From an uncultured Collinsella sp. (GTDB taxonomy: Bacteria > Actinomycetota > Coriobacteriia > Coriobacteriales > Coriobacteriaceae), in assembly GCA_900550195.1 (NCBI GenBank), contig URRB01000018.1, positions 1 through 54,098 on the forward strand: a DNA stretch of 54,098 nt, written 5' to 3'. Below the pieces are notes generated by a model. It made no database searches and was not told the origin of the DNA. It worked only from the letters and a program-made list of their open reading frames with translations. Both the position numbers and the translations under genes were made by a program. Below, one piece after another: positions 40,565 through 50,051 of this stretch (position 1 is the stretch's first letter; each line of letters begins with the position of its first letter).

Positions 40565-41467
40565 ATGGATCGCAAAAAAGCAATCGCGCTCTCATTTTCC
40601 GTTCCCGTCGCATGGGGCTTTTCGTATCCCCTCATGAAGATCGGTATGGACAGCATGAACGCCACGAGCATCGTCGCGCTACGCTGCATCATCGCCTTTG
40701 TGGTCTGCCTGCTGCTCTTCCACAAGCACGCGTTGCGCATCAACCGCGGCCTTATGGTCCGTGCCGCCATCATCGGCGCCATTATGGCAACCGAGCTCAC
40801 CTGCATGTGCCTGGGCTCCAGCCTCACCTCCGCCTCCACCGCCGGCTTTTTGCAGAGCCTGACGGTCGTGATCGTACCGTTTGCCAACGCCGCCCTGCTG
40901 CGTCGCGCCCCCGAGCGCAAAGTGCTCGTCGGCACCGCCATCGTCACCTGCGGTATGTTGCTGCTCTCGGGTGCCGACTTCACCAGCCTGAACCCGGGCG
41001 CGCTCATCATGCTGCTCTCCGCCTTTGTCTACGCCGGACACATCATTGTCGCCAAGCGCTTTGTCGAAGAAGTCGATCCGCTCGCTCTGGGCGTTTGGCA
41101 GCTGGGCTTCGGCGGCTTGTTCTCGGGCACCGCCGCATTCACCTTTGGCGGCTTCATGCTTCCCAGCACGCCCAGCGAGATCGTCGTTGTCGTCGCGCTC
41201 GCACTCATCTGCTCTGCCTACGGCTTTATCACCCAGACACTCGTGCAGCCCCACGTGCCTGCCGAGACCACCGGCTTCGCCTTCTCGCTCGAACCGGTCT
41301 GCTCCGCCGTCTTCTCGTTCTTCCTGGTCGGCGAGGTCCTGAGCCCCATCGCCTTCTTTGGCGCCACCCTCATCCTCACCGGCGTCATGGTGGCAACCGT
41401 CGAGCTTCCGCACCTTCGCGCACATGGACAGGCTCGCATGGCAGGAGCGCCCGAGCAAGTCTCGTAG
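40565..41467 (+). CDS. EamA-family (DMT superfamily) transporter
   Basis: A 300-residue transporter with ten predicted helices in two EamA repeats (ALSFSVPVAWGFSYPLMKIGMDSM; GALIMLLSAFVYAGHIIVAKRFVEEVDPL). Late motifs TGFAFSLEPVCSAVFSFFLVGEVLSPIAFFGATLILTGV are typical. It likely exports a small metabolite. AAAAGGAG lies just upstream of the ATG at 40565. It is paired divergently with the LysR gene at 39540-40406. Confidence 0.9.
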   Translation: MDRKKAIALSFSVPVAWGFSYPLMKIGMDSMNATSIVALRCIIAFVVCLLLFHKHALRINRGLMVRAAIIGAIMATELTCMCLGSSLTSASTAGFLQSLTVVIVPFANAALLRRAPERKVLVGTAIVTCGMLLLSGADFTSLNPGALIMLLSAFVYAGHIIVAKRFVEEVDPLALGVWQLGFGGLFSGTAAFTFGGFMLPSTPSEIVVVVALALICSAYGFITQTLVQPHVPAETTGFAFSLEPVCSAVFSFFLVGEVLSPIAFFGATLILTGVMVATVELPHLRAHGQARMAGAPEQVS

Positions 41468-41554
41468 ACCCCGCTCTTCATACAGCCATGGCATAAAGGT
41501 CTCCGGACCCCTTTACAATAGATGCCAACAGAGCATCTGCCATAAAGGAGCCCC

Positions 41555-42280
41555 ATGGACACCGCAACTCGCGATCGCAACATAGCAACTTGGTTGGGCG
41601 ATGCGCCGCAGCCGGTACGCGACACGACGAACCGGCTGCTCGAGCGCATCGCCCTTTTGCGTGCCGAGCAGACCATCTACCCTGCACAAGACGACATCCT
41701 CAATGCCCTCGCCTACACGCCGGCCGACCAGGTCAAGGTTGTCATCTTGGGTCAAGACCCCTATCACGGACCCAACCAGGCCATGGGGCTGTCGTTCTCG
41801 GTCCCCGCGGCGCAAACCAAGTTGCCGCCGAGCCTGCGCAACATCTACAAGGAACTCAATGCCGATCTGGGTTGCCCCATTCCCGCCACAGGAGATCTAA
41901 CGCCATGGGCACAACAGGGCGTCCTGCTTCTCAACACTACGCTCACCGTGCGCGAACACGCCGCGAACTCGCACGCCAAACTAGGCTGGAGCACGCTCAC
42001 CGACTACGTTATCGAACGCTGCTGCCAGCTGCCCCAGTCGGTCGTCTTTTTGGCATGGGGTCGCTTTGCCCAGCAGATGGTCGAAGGTAAACTCGCCGCG
42101 ACCGGCGCGGGTAAGGCAACCAGCAAGTTCTGTCTGGCCTCCACGCACCCCTCGCCGCTTTCGGCCAATCGTGCCACGGCGGAACTCCCTGCCTTTATGG
42201 GATCGCGTCCCTTCTCCGCCGCCAATCGGCTACTCGAACAGCACGGCTCGCCCCCCGTCAACTGGACTTGCCTCGACTAA
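41555..42280 (+). CDS. ung: Uracil-DNA glycosylase, family 1
   Basis: A 241-residue base-excision repair enzyme removing uracil from DNA. The catalytic water-activating loop VVILGQDPYHGPNQAMGLSFSV (Asp68), the strand GVLLLNTTLTVREHAANSH, and the DNA-intercalating loop ASTHPSPLSANR are all as in family 1 Ung. AAAGGAG precedes the ATG at 41555. A strong terminator shared with the convergent SDR gene follows. Confidence 0.96.
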   Translation: MDTATRDRNIATWLGDAPQPVRDTTNRLLERIALLRAEQTIYPAQDDILNALAYTPADQVKVVILGQDPYHGPNQAMGLSFSVPAAQTKLPPSLRNIYKELNADLGCPIPATGDLTPWAQQGVLLLNTTLTVREHAANSHAKLGWSTLTDYVIERCCQLPQSVVFLAWGRFAQQMVEGKLAATGAGKATSKFCLASTHPSPLSANRATAELPAFMGSRPFSAANRLLEQHGSPPVNWTCLD

Positions 42281-42295
42281 AAATCGATATACCAA

Positions 42296-42329
42296 AAACG
42301 CGCCCGACGGCTTTCCATCGGGCGCGTTT
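42296..42329. terminator. Bidirectional terminator between ung and SDR genes
   Basis: A perfect 12-bp stem AAACGCGCCCGA / TCGGGCGCGTTT (42296-42307, 42318-42329) with T-tracts on both strands, between convergent genes. Confidence 0.9.
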
Positions 42330-42330
42330 C

Positions 42331-43011
42331 CTATTCGGGCCAAATAAATTGCGTGCGGCCGGCCTCGCCGCCATCGATTAGCAGACTCTGTCCGGTCATA
42401 AACCGGTTGGTCACGCCCACAAAGTAGATCCACTCGGCGATCTCTTGGGCGGTGGCCCAGCGCTTAAGCGGCGTGAGCTCCATAATCTGGTTCCACAGGT
42501 GTTCGTCTTCCATCACGCAACGGTTGAGCGGCGTGATAACGCCGCCCGGGTCCACACTGTTGGCGATGGCCTGCGGTGCCAGGCGGTTTGCAAGGTTCTT
42601 GGTGTAGGCGATAACGCCGCCCTTGCTGGCGGCATAGGCGGGAAACTCCGATCCCGTATGTCCGCTCGCCGACCCCACATTGACCACGGATTTGATAGCC
42701 GGCGCCGGCTTGGCGGCAAGCCCCTCCCCCACAAAGGCGTAGCGCTCGGTCACATTGATGGTGCCACACAGGTTAGCGGCGATGTCGTCGGCCGAATCCT
42801 GCGTACCGGCAACGTTCACGATTACCTGGGGTTCAAGGTCGCCTGGAAACGAGTCCGGCTCGCGGACATCAACGATCAGATGGCGGTAGCGCTCGTGTTC
42901 GATCGCCGCCGGCAGCAGATCAAAGCCCACGACCTCGTGGCCCTCGTCCAAAAAGCGCTGCACGCACGCGGCTCCGATACCGCCCGAAGCGCCCGTGATC
43001 AAAACCCGCAT
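42331..43011 (-). CDS. SDR-family oxidoreductase
   Basis: A 226-residue short-chain dehydrogenase: cofactor loop VLITGASGGIGAACVQRF, NVAGTQD (NAG-type motif), catalytic Ser in NVGSASGHTG and YAASK (Tyr and Lys), and C-terminal TGQSLLIDGGEAG. It reduces or oxidises an unknown substrate with NAD(P). The start follows AAGGAG, and the gene lies 9 bp downstream of the VUT transporter gene, so the two form an operon. Confidence 0.9.
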   Translation of the reverse strand: MRVLITGASGGIGAACVQRFLDEGHEVVGFDLLPAAIEHERYRHLIVDVREPDSFPGDLEPQVIVNVAGTQDSADDIAANLCGTINVTERYAFVGEGLAAKPAPAIKSVVNVGSASGHTGSEFPAYAASKGGVIAYTKNLANRLAPQAIANSVDPGGVITPLNRCVMEDEHLWNQIMELTPLKRWATAQEIAEWIYFVGVTNRFMTGQSLLIDGGEAGRTQFIWPE

Positions 43012-43020
43012 ACTTGCTCC

Positions 43021-43743
43021 TTAGGCGGTTGCGTGGCGCTCGAGGTACTCGGAGCCCACGTTCTCGCGCTCCCAGCCGCGCACGACCTTGTAGCCCACGG
43101 GGCTCAGGAAGACCTCGCACAGCAGCTCGGCAACAGCACCGGTCAGCGAGCACATAAGGACCTGCACCCAGGTCCAACCAAAGAACGTGTGGCTCACCAC
43201 AATGGCAAAGACCAGGTTGTCGATAAACTGGCCAACACCTGTGGACACATAGGAGCGGAAGGCGAAGCTCGCAAAGTTATTCTTTTTGAGCATACGGCCG
43301 AGCGACTGGTTGAGCGTGGAGTTGACCACGGCAGAAACGAGCATTGCCAGCGAAGAGCCCAGCACCACGTACCAGGTGCCGCCGATGGTGGCGTTAAGGG
43401 CAGTGTTGACCTCGATCATACCCGTGTCGTAGTAAGCACCCCACATGCCGGGCGTGAGCGAGCATGCCCAAAAGCACAGGCTCACGGCAAGGTTGACCGC
43501 CAGTGCGAGGATAGAGATTTTGATGGATGCCTTGGCGCCAAAGCGCTTGCAGATCATGTCCTGGCACAAAAACGAAACCCAGCTCACCACAAAGCCGCAA
43601 TCGAGTGCCAGATACGGCAGGCTGATAAGCTCTTTGTTGGCCAGTAGGTTCATCATGATGACGCTCACGAAAAACAGCGAAACCGTTGCCGCGGGAATGC
43701 TCCGCAACAGGACCTTGTAGTCCTCCATGACCTTCTTGATCAT
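43021..43743 (-). CDS. VUT/YhhQ-family transporter (queuosine-precursor type)
   Basis: A 240-residue membrane protein with about six helices, of the VUT (DUF165/YhhQ) family whose studied members import queuosine precursors. Landmarks are NLLANKELISLPYLALDCGFVVSWVSFLCQDMICKRFGAKASIK, LNQSLGR, FRSYVSTGVGQFIDNLVFAIV and the late GAVAELLCEVFLSPVGYKVV. Several family members in other lineages transport other solutes, so the substrate is not certain. AAAGGAG precedes the ATG at 43743. The leader may fold into a preQ1-like element. Confidence 0.82.
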   Translation of the reverse strand: MIKKVMEDYKVLLRSIPAATVSLFFVSVIMMNLLANKELISLPYLALDCGFVVSWVSFLCQDMICKRFGAKASIKISILALAVNLAVSLCFWACSLTPGMWGAYYDTGMIEVNTALNATIGGTWYVVLGSSLAMLVSAVVNSTLNQSLGRMLKKNNFASFAFRSYVSTGVGQFIDNLVFAIVVSHTFFGWTWVQVLMCSLTGAVAELLCEVFLSPVGYKVVRGWERENVGSEYLERHATA

Positions 43744-43751
43744 TATGTACT

Positions 43752-43800
43752 CCTTTGGTTTTAGGTTTAACGAGCAGGATATCGGACCCGAACTGCTCGG
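43752..43800 (-). promoter_or_regulatory. Possible preQ1-like leader element of the VUT gene
   Basis: On the minus strand a stem GAGCAG/CTGCTC (43793-43798, 43772-43777) with a loop starting TTCGGG is followed by an A-rich tail containing ACC. That tail could pair with the loop to form a pseudoknot next to AAAGGAG. The shape resembles class I preQ1 riboswitches and the gene context fits, but the consensus match is weak. Confidence 0.3.
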
Positions 43801-43862
43801 ACGCCCCGGTCTTGAGACGACGGTGGGTATGATAGCCGCTCACACGGCATCAGGCAAGCAAA

Positions 43863-43894
43863 CGGCGCGGCAGCCCCGCAGGGCCACCGCGCCG
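43863..43894 (-). terminator. GC-rich hairpin after prfC
   Basis: CGGCGCGG (43863-43870) pairs with CCGCGCCG (43887-43894). It lies 6 bp past the prfC stop; on the minus strand only TTT follows, so termination may be weak. Confidence 0.45.
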
Positions 43895-43899
43895 ATGCG

Positions 43900-45513
<1,614 letters not shown>

Positions 45514-45652
45514 GCGGATCCTTTCTTGCATTGAGTGCATTACGTCGTTGTAACCGCACTATTGTAGCCGCGAAATCTCGCTCTAGGGCGCCTATCAGGA
45601 CAAATTCATCAGTTGGGGCCTGGTTAGCAGTCGATGGCGACACTCCGCAGCA

Positions 45653-45794
45653 GTTTGTCTCGATCTGTAACATCTAGACGGTTTTTGAACCTCTTCCTGT
45701 TACAGATTTAGACAAACAGGTGGGCGTCCCAGAAAGATCTAAATCTGTAACATCAAGCAGCCAAAATCTTCTCCAGATGTTACAGATTGAGATG
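45653..45794. repeat. Two adjacent inverted repeats of ATCTGTAACATC
   Basis: Four copies of an ATCTGTAACA-core motif alternate in orientation. A 20-bp arm at 45653-45672 pairs with 45698-45717 (18 of 20), and a 19-bp arm at 45736-45754 pairs with 45776-45794. The arms share the extended consensus TTTGTCTNNATCTGTAACA. They lie in the 390-bp gap between prfC and the divergent GntR operon, which holds no other gene. Confidence 0.8.
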
Positions 45795-45825
45795 AATGAA
45801 CGAGCGGACAATCCCTATTTGCCTC

Positions 45826-45876
45826 TTGCATAACTGTGCATAGTGTATATATACTGTGCTTACCGGTTATATACAC
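45826..45876 (+). promoter_or_regulatory. Promoter and operator of the GntR-ABC operon
   Basis: TTGCAT (45826-45831) and TATACT (45850-45855) are spaced 18 bp. The -10 box lies within GTGTATATATAC (45843-45854), which is an inverted copy of GTTATATACAC (45866-45876). The arrangement fits autorepression by the YtrA-type GntR protein encoded first in the operon. Confidence 0.6.
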
Positions 45877-45903
45877 GTGTAGCCCATCAGCTAAGGAGCC
45901 GCT

Positions 45904-46284
45904 GTGGACATCATCCTATCCAATTCGAGCGACAAGCCCATCTACGAGCAGATAACCTCGCAGGTCAAAGCCCAGATCCTTTCGGGAACGCTCGCTGCGG
46001 GAGCCAAACTCCCCAGCATCCGTGCACTCGCGAGCGACCTTGGCGTGAGCGTCATCACCACCAAGCGCGCCTACGCCGACCTGGAGCAGCTCGGTTTTAT
46101 CTGCACCGTGCAGGGCAAGGGCTGTTTTGTCGCCGAGGGCAACCAGGAGCTCTTGCGCGAAAACCAGCTCTGCCATATCGAAGAGCTACTTGCGAAAGCG
46201 GCAAGCCAAGCCGAAACCCTGGGCGTCACACGCGACAAGCTGCACGAGATGCTCGACCTGGTAGCCCCCGAAACCATGCAGTAG
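45904..46284 (+). CDS. GntR-family regulator, YtrA subfamily
   Basis: A 126-residue short GntR regulator: PIYEQITSQVKAQILSGTLAAGAKLPSIRALASDLGVSVITTKRAYADLEQLGFICTVQGKGCFV is the winged helix, and only a short helical dimerisation tail follows, which is the YtrA type. These repress linked ABC transporter genes. The start is GTG at 45904 with AAGGAG 5 nt upstream. It heads a three-gene operon with an ABC ATPase and an ABC-2 permease, separated by 23 bp from the next gene. Confidence 0.92.
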   Translation: MDIILSNSSDKPIYEQITSQVKAQILSGTLAAGAKLPSIRALASDLGVSVITTKRAYADLEQLGFICTVQGKGCFVAEGNQELLRENQLCHIEELLAKAASQAETLGVTRDKLHEMLDLVAPETMQ

Positions 46285-46307
46285 CCATCTGCAAGAAAGG
46301 CTATACC

Positions 46308-47189
46308 ATGCAGAACTTGCTAGAACTCAAAGGTATCTCACGCCGTGTGAGCGACCGCTTTTCACTACGCGATGTCACGCTCGCCGTGGAGCCCGGCCAG
46401 ATTGTTGGCTTTGTGGGCGCAAACGGCGCCGGCAAAACCACGACGATTCGCGCCGCGCTTGGGCTTATAAAGCTCGATGCCGGCGAAGTGCACCTGTTTG
46501 GGCAGCACTGTGGCGCCGACGCGCCCGATGAAGCGCAGCGCTGCTTGCACACTCGTGTCGGCCTCGTGCTGGACACATGCCCCTTCCCTTCCACACTCAA
46601 GGTGACCGAAGTTGAGGCACTCGTAAGCCCGGCGTACCCCGCCTGGAGCCATGGCACCTTCGCCGACCTCCTCAGCCAATTTGGCCTCGATCCCAAGGCA
46701 AAGGTCAAGGACCTTTCCCGCGGCATGGGCATGAAGCTGCAGCTTGCCTGCGCGCTCAGCCACCAGGCCAAGCTGCTCGTTTTGGACGAAGCCACCGCGG
46801 GGCTTGATCCCATGGCACGCGAGAAGCTGCTTGATGAGCTGCTTGCCTTTGTCGCCGACGGCCAGCACAGCGTGCTGCTCTCGAGCCACATTACGTCTGA
46901 CCTCGATCGCGCCGCCGACCGCGTCATCTGCATCGATAACGGCTCGATTGTGTTTGATCTGCCGCGCGAGGACATTACCGACCGAGCTGGCATCGCCCAC
47001 TGTACCCAAGCACAGGCCGCCGAGCTTATGGCTTGCGTCGAAGGTGCCCGTACCGCCCGCCACGCCTACAGCGTGGACGTACTCGTGCCCAACCGTCGCG
47101 AAACGCTCGAGGCCTTCCCAGAGATTCCCTGCGATCGGACAACTATTGATGACTATCTTCGCCTCATGCTGAAAGGGGCTTCGAAATGA
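46308..47189 (+). CDS. ABC transporter ATP-binding protein
   Basis: A 293-residue ABC ATPase: Walker A GANGAGKT (37-44), Q-loop region near RVGLVLD, signature LSRGMGMKLQLACAL (LSGGQ variant), Walker B LLVLDEATAGLDP, and switch His in LLSSHITSDLDRAADRV. The 80-residue C-terminal extension is typical of the ABC-2 export type. The GntR partner and the overlapping permease gene suggest a YtrA-like transporter of unknown substrate. Confidence 0.92.
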   Translation: MQNLLELKGISRRVSDRFSLRDVTLAVEPGQIVGFVGANGAGKTTTIRAALGLIKLDAGEVHLFGQHCGADAPDEAQRCLHTRVGLVLDTCPFPSTLKVTEVEALVSPAYPAWSHGTFADLLSQFGLDPKAKVKDLSRGMGMKLQLACALSHQAKLLVLDEATAGLDPMAREKLLDELLAFVADGQHSVLLSSHITSDLDRAADRVICIDNGSIVFDLPREDITDRAGIAHCTQAQAAELMACVEGARTARHAYSVDVLVPNRRETLEAFPEIPCDRTTIDDYLRLMLKGASK

Positions 47190-47884
47190 AACGCGCCTTT
47201 ATGTCCGAGCTCGCCATCGTTCGCACGCTTATCCCGAGCATCGCGGGCGTCAGCCTGTTCATCTTCGTCCTGCTAACCCTTGCCAACGCGTCGGATGGCG
47301 ATTCCGGCATGAGCGCCGGCGCCTGCGCGGTCAGCGCCATGTCGCCCATCATGGTCATGAACTCGCTGGCCGGCTTCGACAATCAAAACGGATGGGAGCG
47401 TTATCGGGCAACGCTGCCTCTCACGCGCAAAGACATTATTTGCGCACGCTACCTGAGCATCATTGTCTTCTCGGCTGTCATGGCGTGCGCCGCCGCGCTT
47501 CTGAGCATCGTCTCCATCCCGCTATTCAACAGCGTGGGCATCCCCTCGACGGGACAGACGATCTTTGAGATCGCTATAGCCTCGGCAGCATCGATGCTCA
47601 TCTCCCTCATGATGGCGTTTTTGGCACAGCCGCTGTTCTTCCGATTTGGACACATGGAGGCGCTGCGCCTATCCGTCGGCCTGTTTGCCCTGCTCTGGTG
47701 CCTTGCCATTGCCACGTTGAGCTCCTCCAACCCCATCAGCAACTGGCTCATGTCGATTGCCGGAGCGAATCCCGATCCCGCCGTCCTTGGCTGTCTGTGT
47801 GCAGGCATCGCCGCACTTGCCCTCGCGCTATGTGCAATCAGCTACACCGTCAGCACCAAGGTTTATCGAACACGCGACCTGTAA
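47186..47884 (+). CDS. ABC-2 type permease
   Basis: A 232-residue membrane protein with six hydrophobic segments (RTLIPSIAGVSLFIFVLLTLAN, GACAVSAMSPIMVMNSLAGF, IIVFSAVMACAAALLSIVSI, IAIASAASMLISLMMAFLAQP, LSVGLFALLWCLAIATL, LGCLCAGIAALALALCAISYTV). NGWERYRATLPLTRKDIICARYL after the second segment is a hallmark of ABC-2 permeases beside YtrA-type regulators. Its ATG overlaps the stop of the ATPase gene (ATGA), so the two are translationally coupled. Confidence 0.87.
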   Translation: MKRAFMSELAIVRTLIPSIAGVSLFIFVLLTLANASDGDSGMSAGACAVSAMSPIMVMNSLAGFDNQNGWERYRATLPLTRKDIICARYLSIIVFSAVMACAAALLSIVSIPLFNSVGIPSTGQTIFEIAIASAASMLISLMMAFLAQPLFFRFGHMEALRLSVGLFALLWCLAIATLSSSNPISNWLMSIAGANPDPAVLGCLCAGIAALALALCAISYTVSTKVYRTRDL

Positions 47885-48011
47885 TCGACAGCTAAAAAAG
47901 CTTAGGTGGTACCCCGCTTATTTTTTCAATGAAACAAGGCGGCATAGCGTCACCACCGCCCCTCACAGCAGGCCGTCTAGTTCTTGGCAACCAAAAAGAC
48001 ACCGTCAGCAT

Positions 48012-48196
48012 ATCGAAGGTGAATACTTTTCCGAGAAGTGAACGAGTAAAAACAGCGCCCTGTAGCATCGACATTTTTAAGGACTCAATTCCTGCGGTTT
48101 TGTCTAAGAATCCTGCAGTTTTGTTCGAAAAAAGTGTGCATGTTCCAGGGGTCCAGATTTACTCGTTCACTTCGCGGAAAACCATTCACCTTCGAT
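48012..48196. repeat. 185-bp inverted-repeat element
   Basis: Left arm ATCGAAGGTGAAT (48012-) and right arm ending at 48196 are inverted copies: the outer 39 bp differ at only three positions (including TTTTCCG and GAAGTGAACGAGTAAA), and weaker pairing runs on to about 65 bp. The centre holds two direct repeats, CCTGCGGTTTTGTC and CCTGCAGTTTTGTTC. The whole 47885-48333 gap has no gene that can be supported. It looks like a folded dispersed element or a small non-autonomous transposon. Confidence 0.8.
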
Positions 48197-48333
48197 TCGA
48201 GCCTTAACCAAATGCCCTCTCGAACTATGGCCCCTGTCTCACCACAGCGATATCAAAGCTTCATGGCGGGACGGTATCATCGGACGAGCGCCGTAAATCT
48301 GGCGCGGTTGTTCTTTGGGGAGGCATTTCACCC

Positions 48334-49209
48334 GTGTCGTGGGTCGCAGCAGCATTTGTGTCGGCTTTCTTTGCCGGCATCACATCTGTCCTGGCCAAAT
48401 GCGGCATCAAGCAGACCGACTCCGATGTCGCGACGGCCATTCGCACCTGCGTGGTGCTCGTTTTCGCTTGGGCAATGGCGGGCATTTCTGGATCCATTGG
48501 AACCATCGGCAGCATCGAACCCAGATCTTGGCTCTTTCTCGTCCTCTCGGGACTCGCTACCGGTGCTTCGTGGATCTGTTACTTTAAGGCGTTGGGCATC
48601 GGAGACGTCAATAAGGTCGTACCGGTCGACAAGATGAGCACCGTACTCGCCGCACTGATCGCCATCGTGCTTTTTGGCGAGACGAGCAACCTTGCGGTTA
48701 AGCTCGTGGGAACCGCTGTCATCACCCTCGGCACGTTTTTAATGATCGAGAAGAAGCAGTCTGCCGGACCCGAGCAGCAGCAAGACCGGACCTGGCTCGC
48801 TTACGCCCTCGGCGCCGCCGTGTTCGCGGCGCTCACGTCCATCCTTGCCAAGGTTGGCATCGAAGGCGTCGAGTCAAACCCGGCCACGGCAATCCGCACC
48901 TGCGTGGTACTGGTTATGGCATGGGCGATCGTGGCAGCCAAGGGAAAACTGGATCAGGTCGCGCACGCTGACCGGCGCGAACTCACATTTCTCGCAACAT
49001 CGGGCATCGCGACCGGAGCATCGTGGCTGCTCTATTACTACGCCATCGCCACAGGCCAGGTGAGCGTCGTGGTGCAGATCGACAAACTATCGATTGTCGT
49101 ATCAGTACTATTTGCGCGCCTGGCATTCAACGAAAAACTCTCACGACGCAGCGCCATCGGTCTCGCCCTCATCGTACTGGGCACCGCCGCGCTCGCAGTT
49201 TGGAAGTAG
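48334..49209 (+). CDS. EamA-family (DMT superfamily) transporter
   Basis: A 291-residue transporter of ten helices whose two halves are strikingly alike: SVLAKCGIKQTDSDVATAIRTCVVLVFAWAM in the first and SILAKVGIEGVESNPATAIRTCVVLVMAWAI in the second, each followed by SGLATGASW / SGIATGASW. It is thus a clear internal duplication. Its role in export is inferred from the family. The start is GTG at 48334; GGGGAGG lies 10 nt upstream. Confidence 0.88.
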   Translation: MSWVAAAFVSAFFAGITSVLAKCGIKQTDSDVATAIRTCVVLVFAWAMAGISGSIGTIGSIEPRSWLFLVLSGLATGASWICYFKALGIGDVNKVVPVDKMSTVLAALIAIVLFGETSNLAVKLVGTAVITLGTFLMIEKKQSAGPEQQQDRTWLAYALGAAVFAALTSILAKVGIEGVESNPATAIRTCVVLVMAWAIVAAKGKLDQVAHADRRELTFLATSGIATGASWLLYYYAIATGQVSVVVQIDKLSIVVSVLFARLAFNEKLSRRSAIGLALIVLGTAALAVWK

Positions 49210-49224
49210 CGCGGCCAGCAGCCG

Positions 49225-50016
49225 CTACATCCTCACACCTGGCTTGGGATGCCTGTACTGACCGTGGGATGCCGTGCGCTTACCGTGCGAGATGGCAAAT
49301 TTGGGACAACAGTGCAGGCAACGAAGGCAGGCTGCGCACTCCGGCTTTGTCCAGACGGGAAGGCCGTCGCGCATCTCAATCGCCGCCATGGGGCAGCGCT
49401 TGGCACACAGGCCGCAGCCGATGCAGCGATCGGCATCGACGGCAAACTTGCTCGTCTGTTGCATGCGCGGCAGCCCAATTGCGTGATACGCGCACGATGC
49501 AAACAGAGGCACGCGATGGCGCATCATGTTGCCCGTGCGGCGTGCCCGCACCGCCTCGATCACGGCATCAATCTGCGCCTCGGCAGCTCTATTGATACCC
49601 TCAACCTTTTGAGGGTCAGACAGGTCGAAAACAGGCGTCCAGGTATCGGGCATCTTGACGCTCATCGCCGCATCTAACTCGAGCCCACGCTCGTGTAGCA
49701 GATCGCGGGCGAACTTGGCCGATTGCCCGGTCGTCGAACCATATGTCGAGACATAGAACGTATAGGGGCGCGCGCCGCCCTTTGTGCCGGCAGCAACCGA
49801 TAGGTCGACAGTCTTCAAAAACTCGATCATTGGCATCGGCAAGCCCCAGGCGTATACCGGCGCGACAAACCCCAGCCGACAGGGGCCTTCCATCACAGCA
49901 AGGTGAAGGATCTCGGCATCAAAGCGCTCAATCGACATAACTTTGTCGCTTGTCGCCGCTGCAATGCGACGCGCCACATGCTCGCTGTTCCCTGTCGCGC
50001 TAAAGTACAGGATCAT
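49225..50016 (-). CDS. EFR1-family ferrodoxin (flavodoxin plus 2x[4Fe-4S])
   Basis: A 263-residue fusion. The first 150 residues are flavodoxin-like (MILYFSATGNSEHVARRIAAAT; GFVAPVYAWGLPMPMIEFLKTV; FYVSTYGSTTGQS). Two ferredoxin cluster motifs follow, CIGCGLCAKRCP and CAACLRCLHCCP. It would carry electrons in anaerobic metabolism. The start at 50016 has CAGGGG upstream; the much longer open frame above it overlaps the CLC gene region and is not supported. It follows the CLC gene on the same strand after 35 bp. Confidence 0.9.
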   Translation of the reverse strand: MILYFSATGNSEHVARRIAAATSDKVMSIERFDAEILHLAVMEGPCRLGFVAPVYAWGLPMPMIEFLKTVDLSVAAGTKGGARPYTFYVSTYGSTTGQSAKFARDLLHERGLELDAAMSVKMPDTWTPVFDLSDPQKVEGINRAAEAQIDAVIEAVRARRTGNMMRHRVPLFASCAYHAIGLPRMQQTSKFAVDADRCIGCGLCAKRCPMAAIEMRDGLPVWTKPECAACLRCLHCCPKFAISHGKRTASHGQYRHPKPGVRM

Positions 50017-50051
50017 CTCGTACCCCTGGAATTGACTCGTGAAAAACCGCG

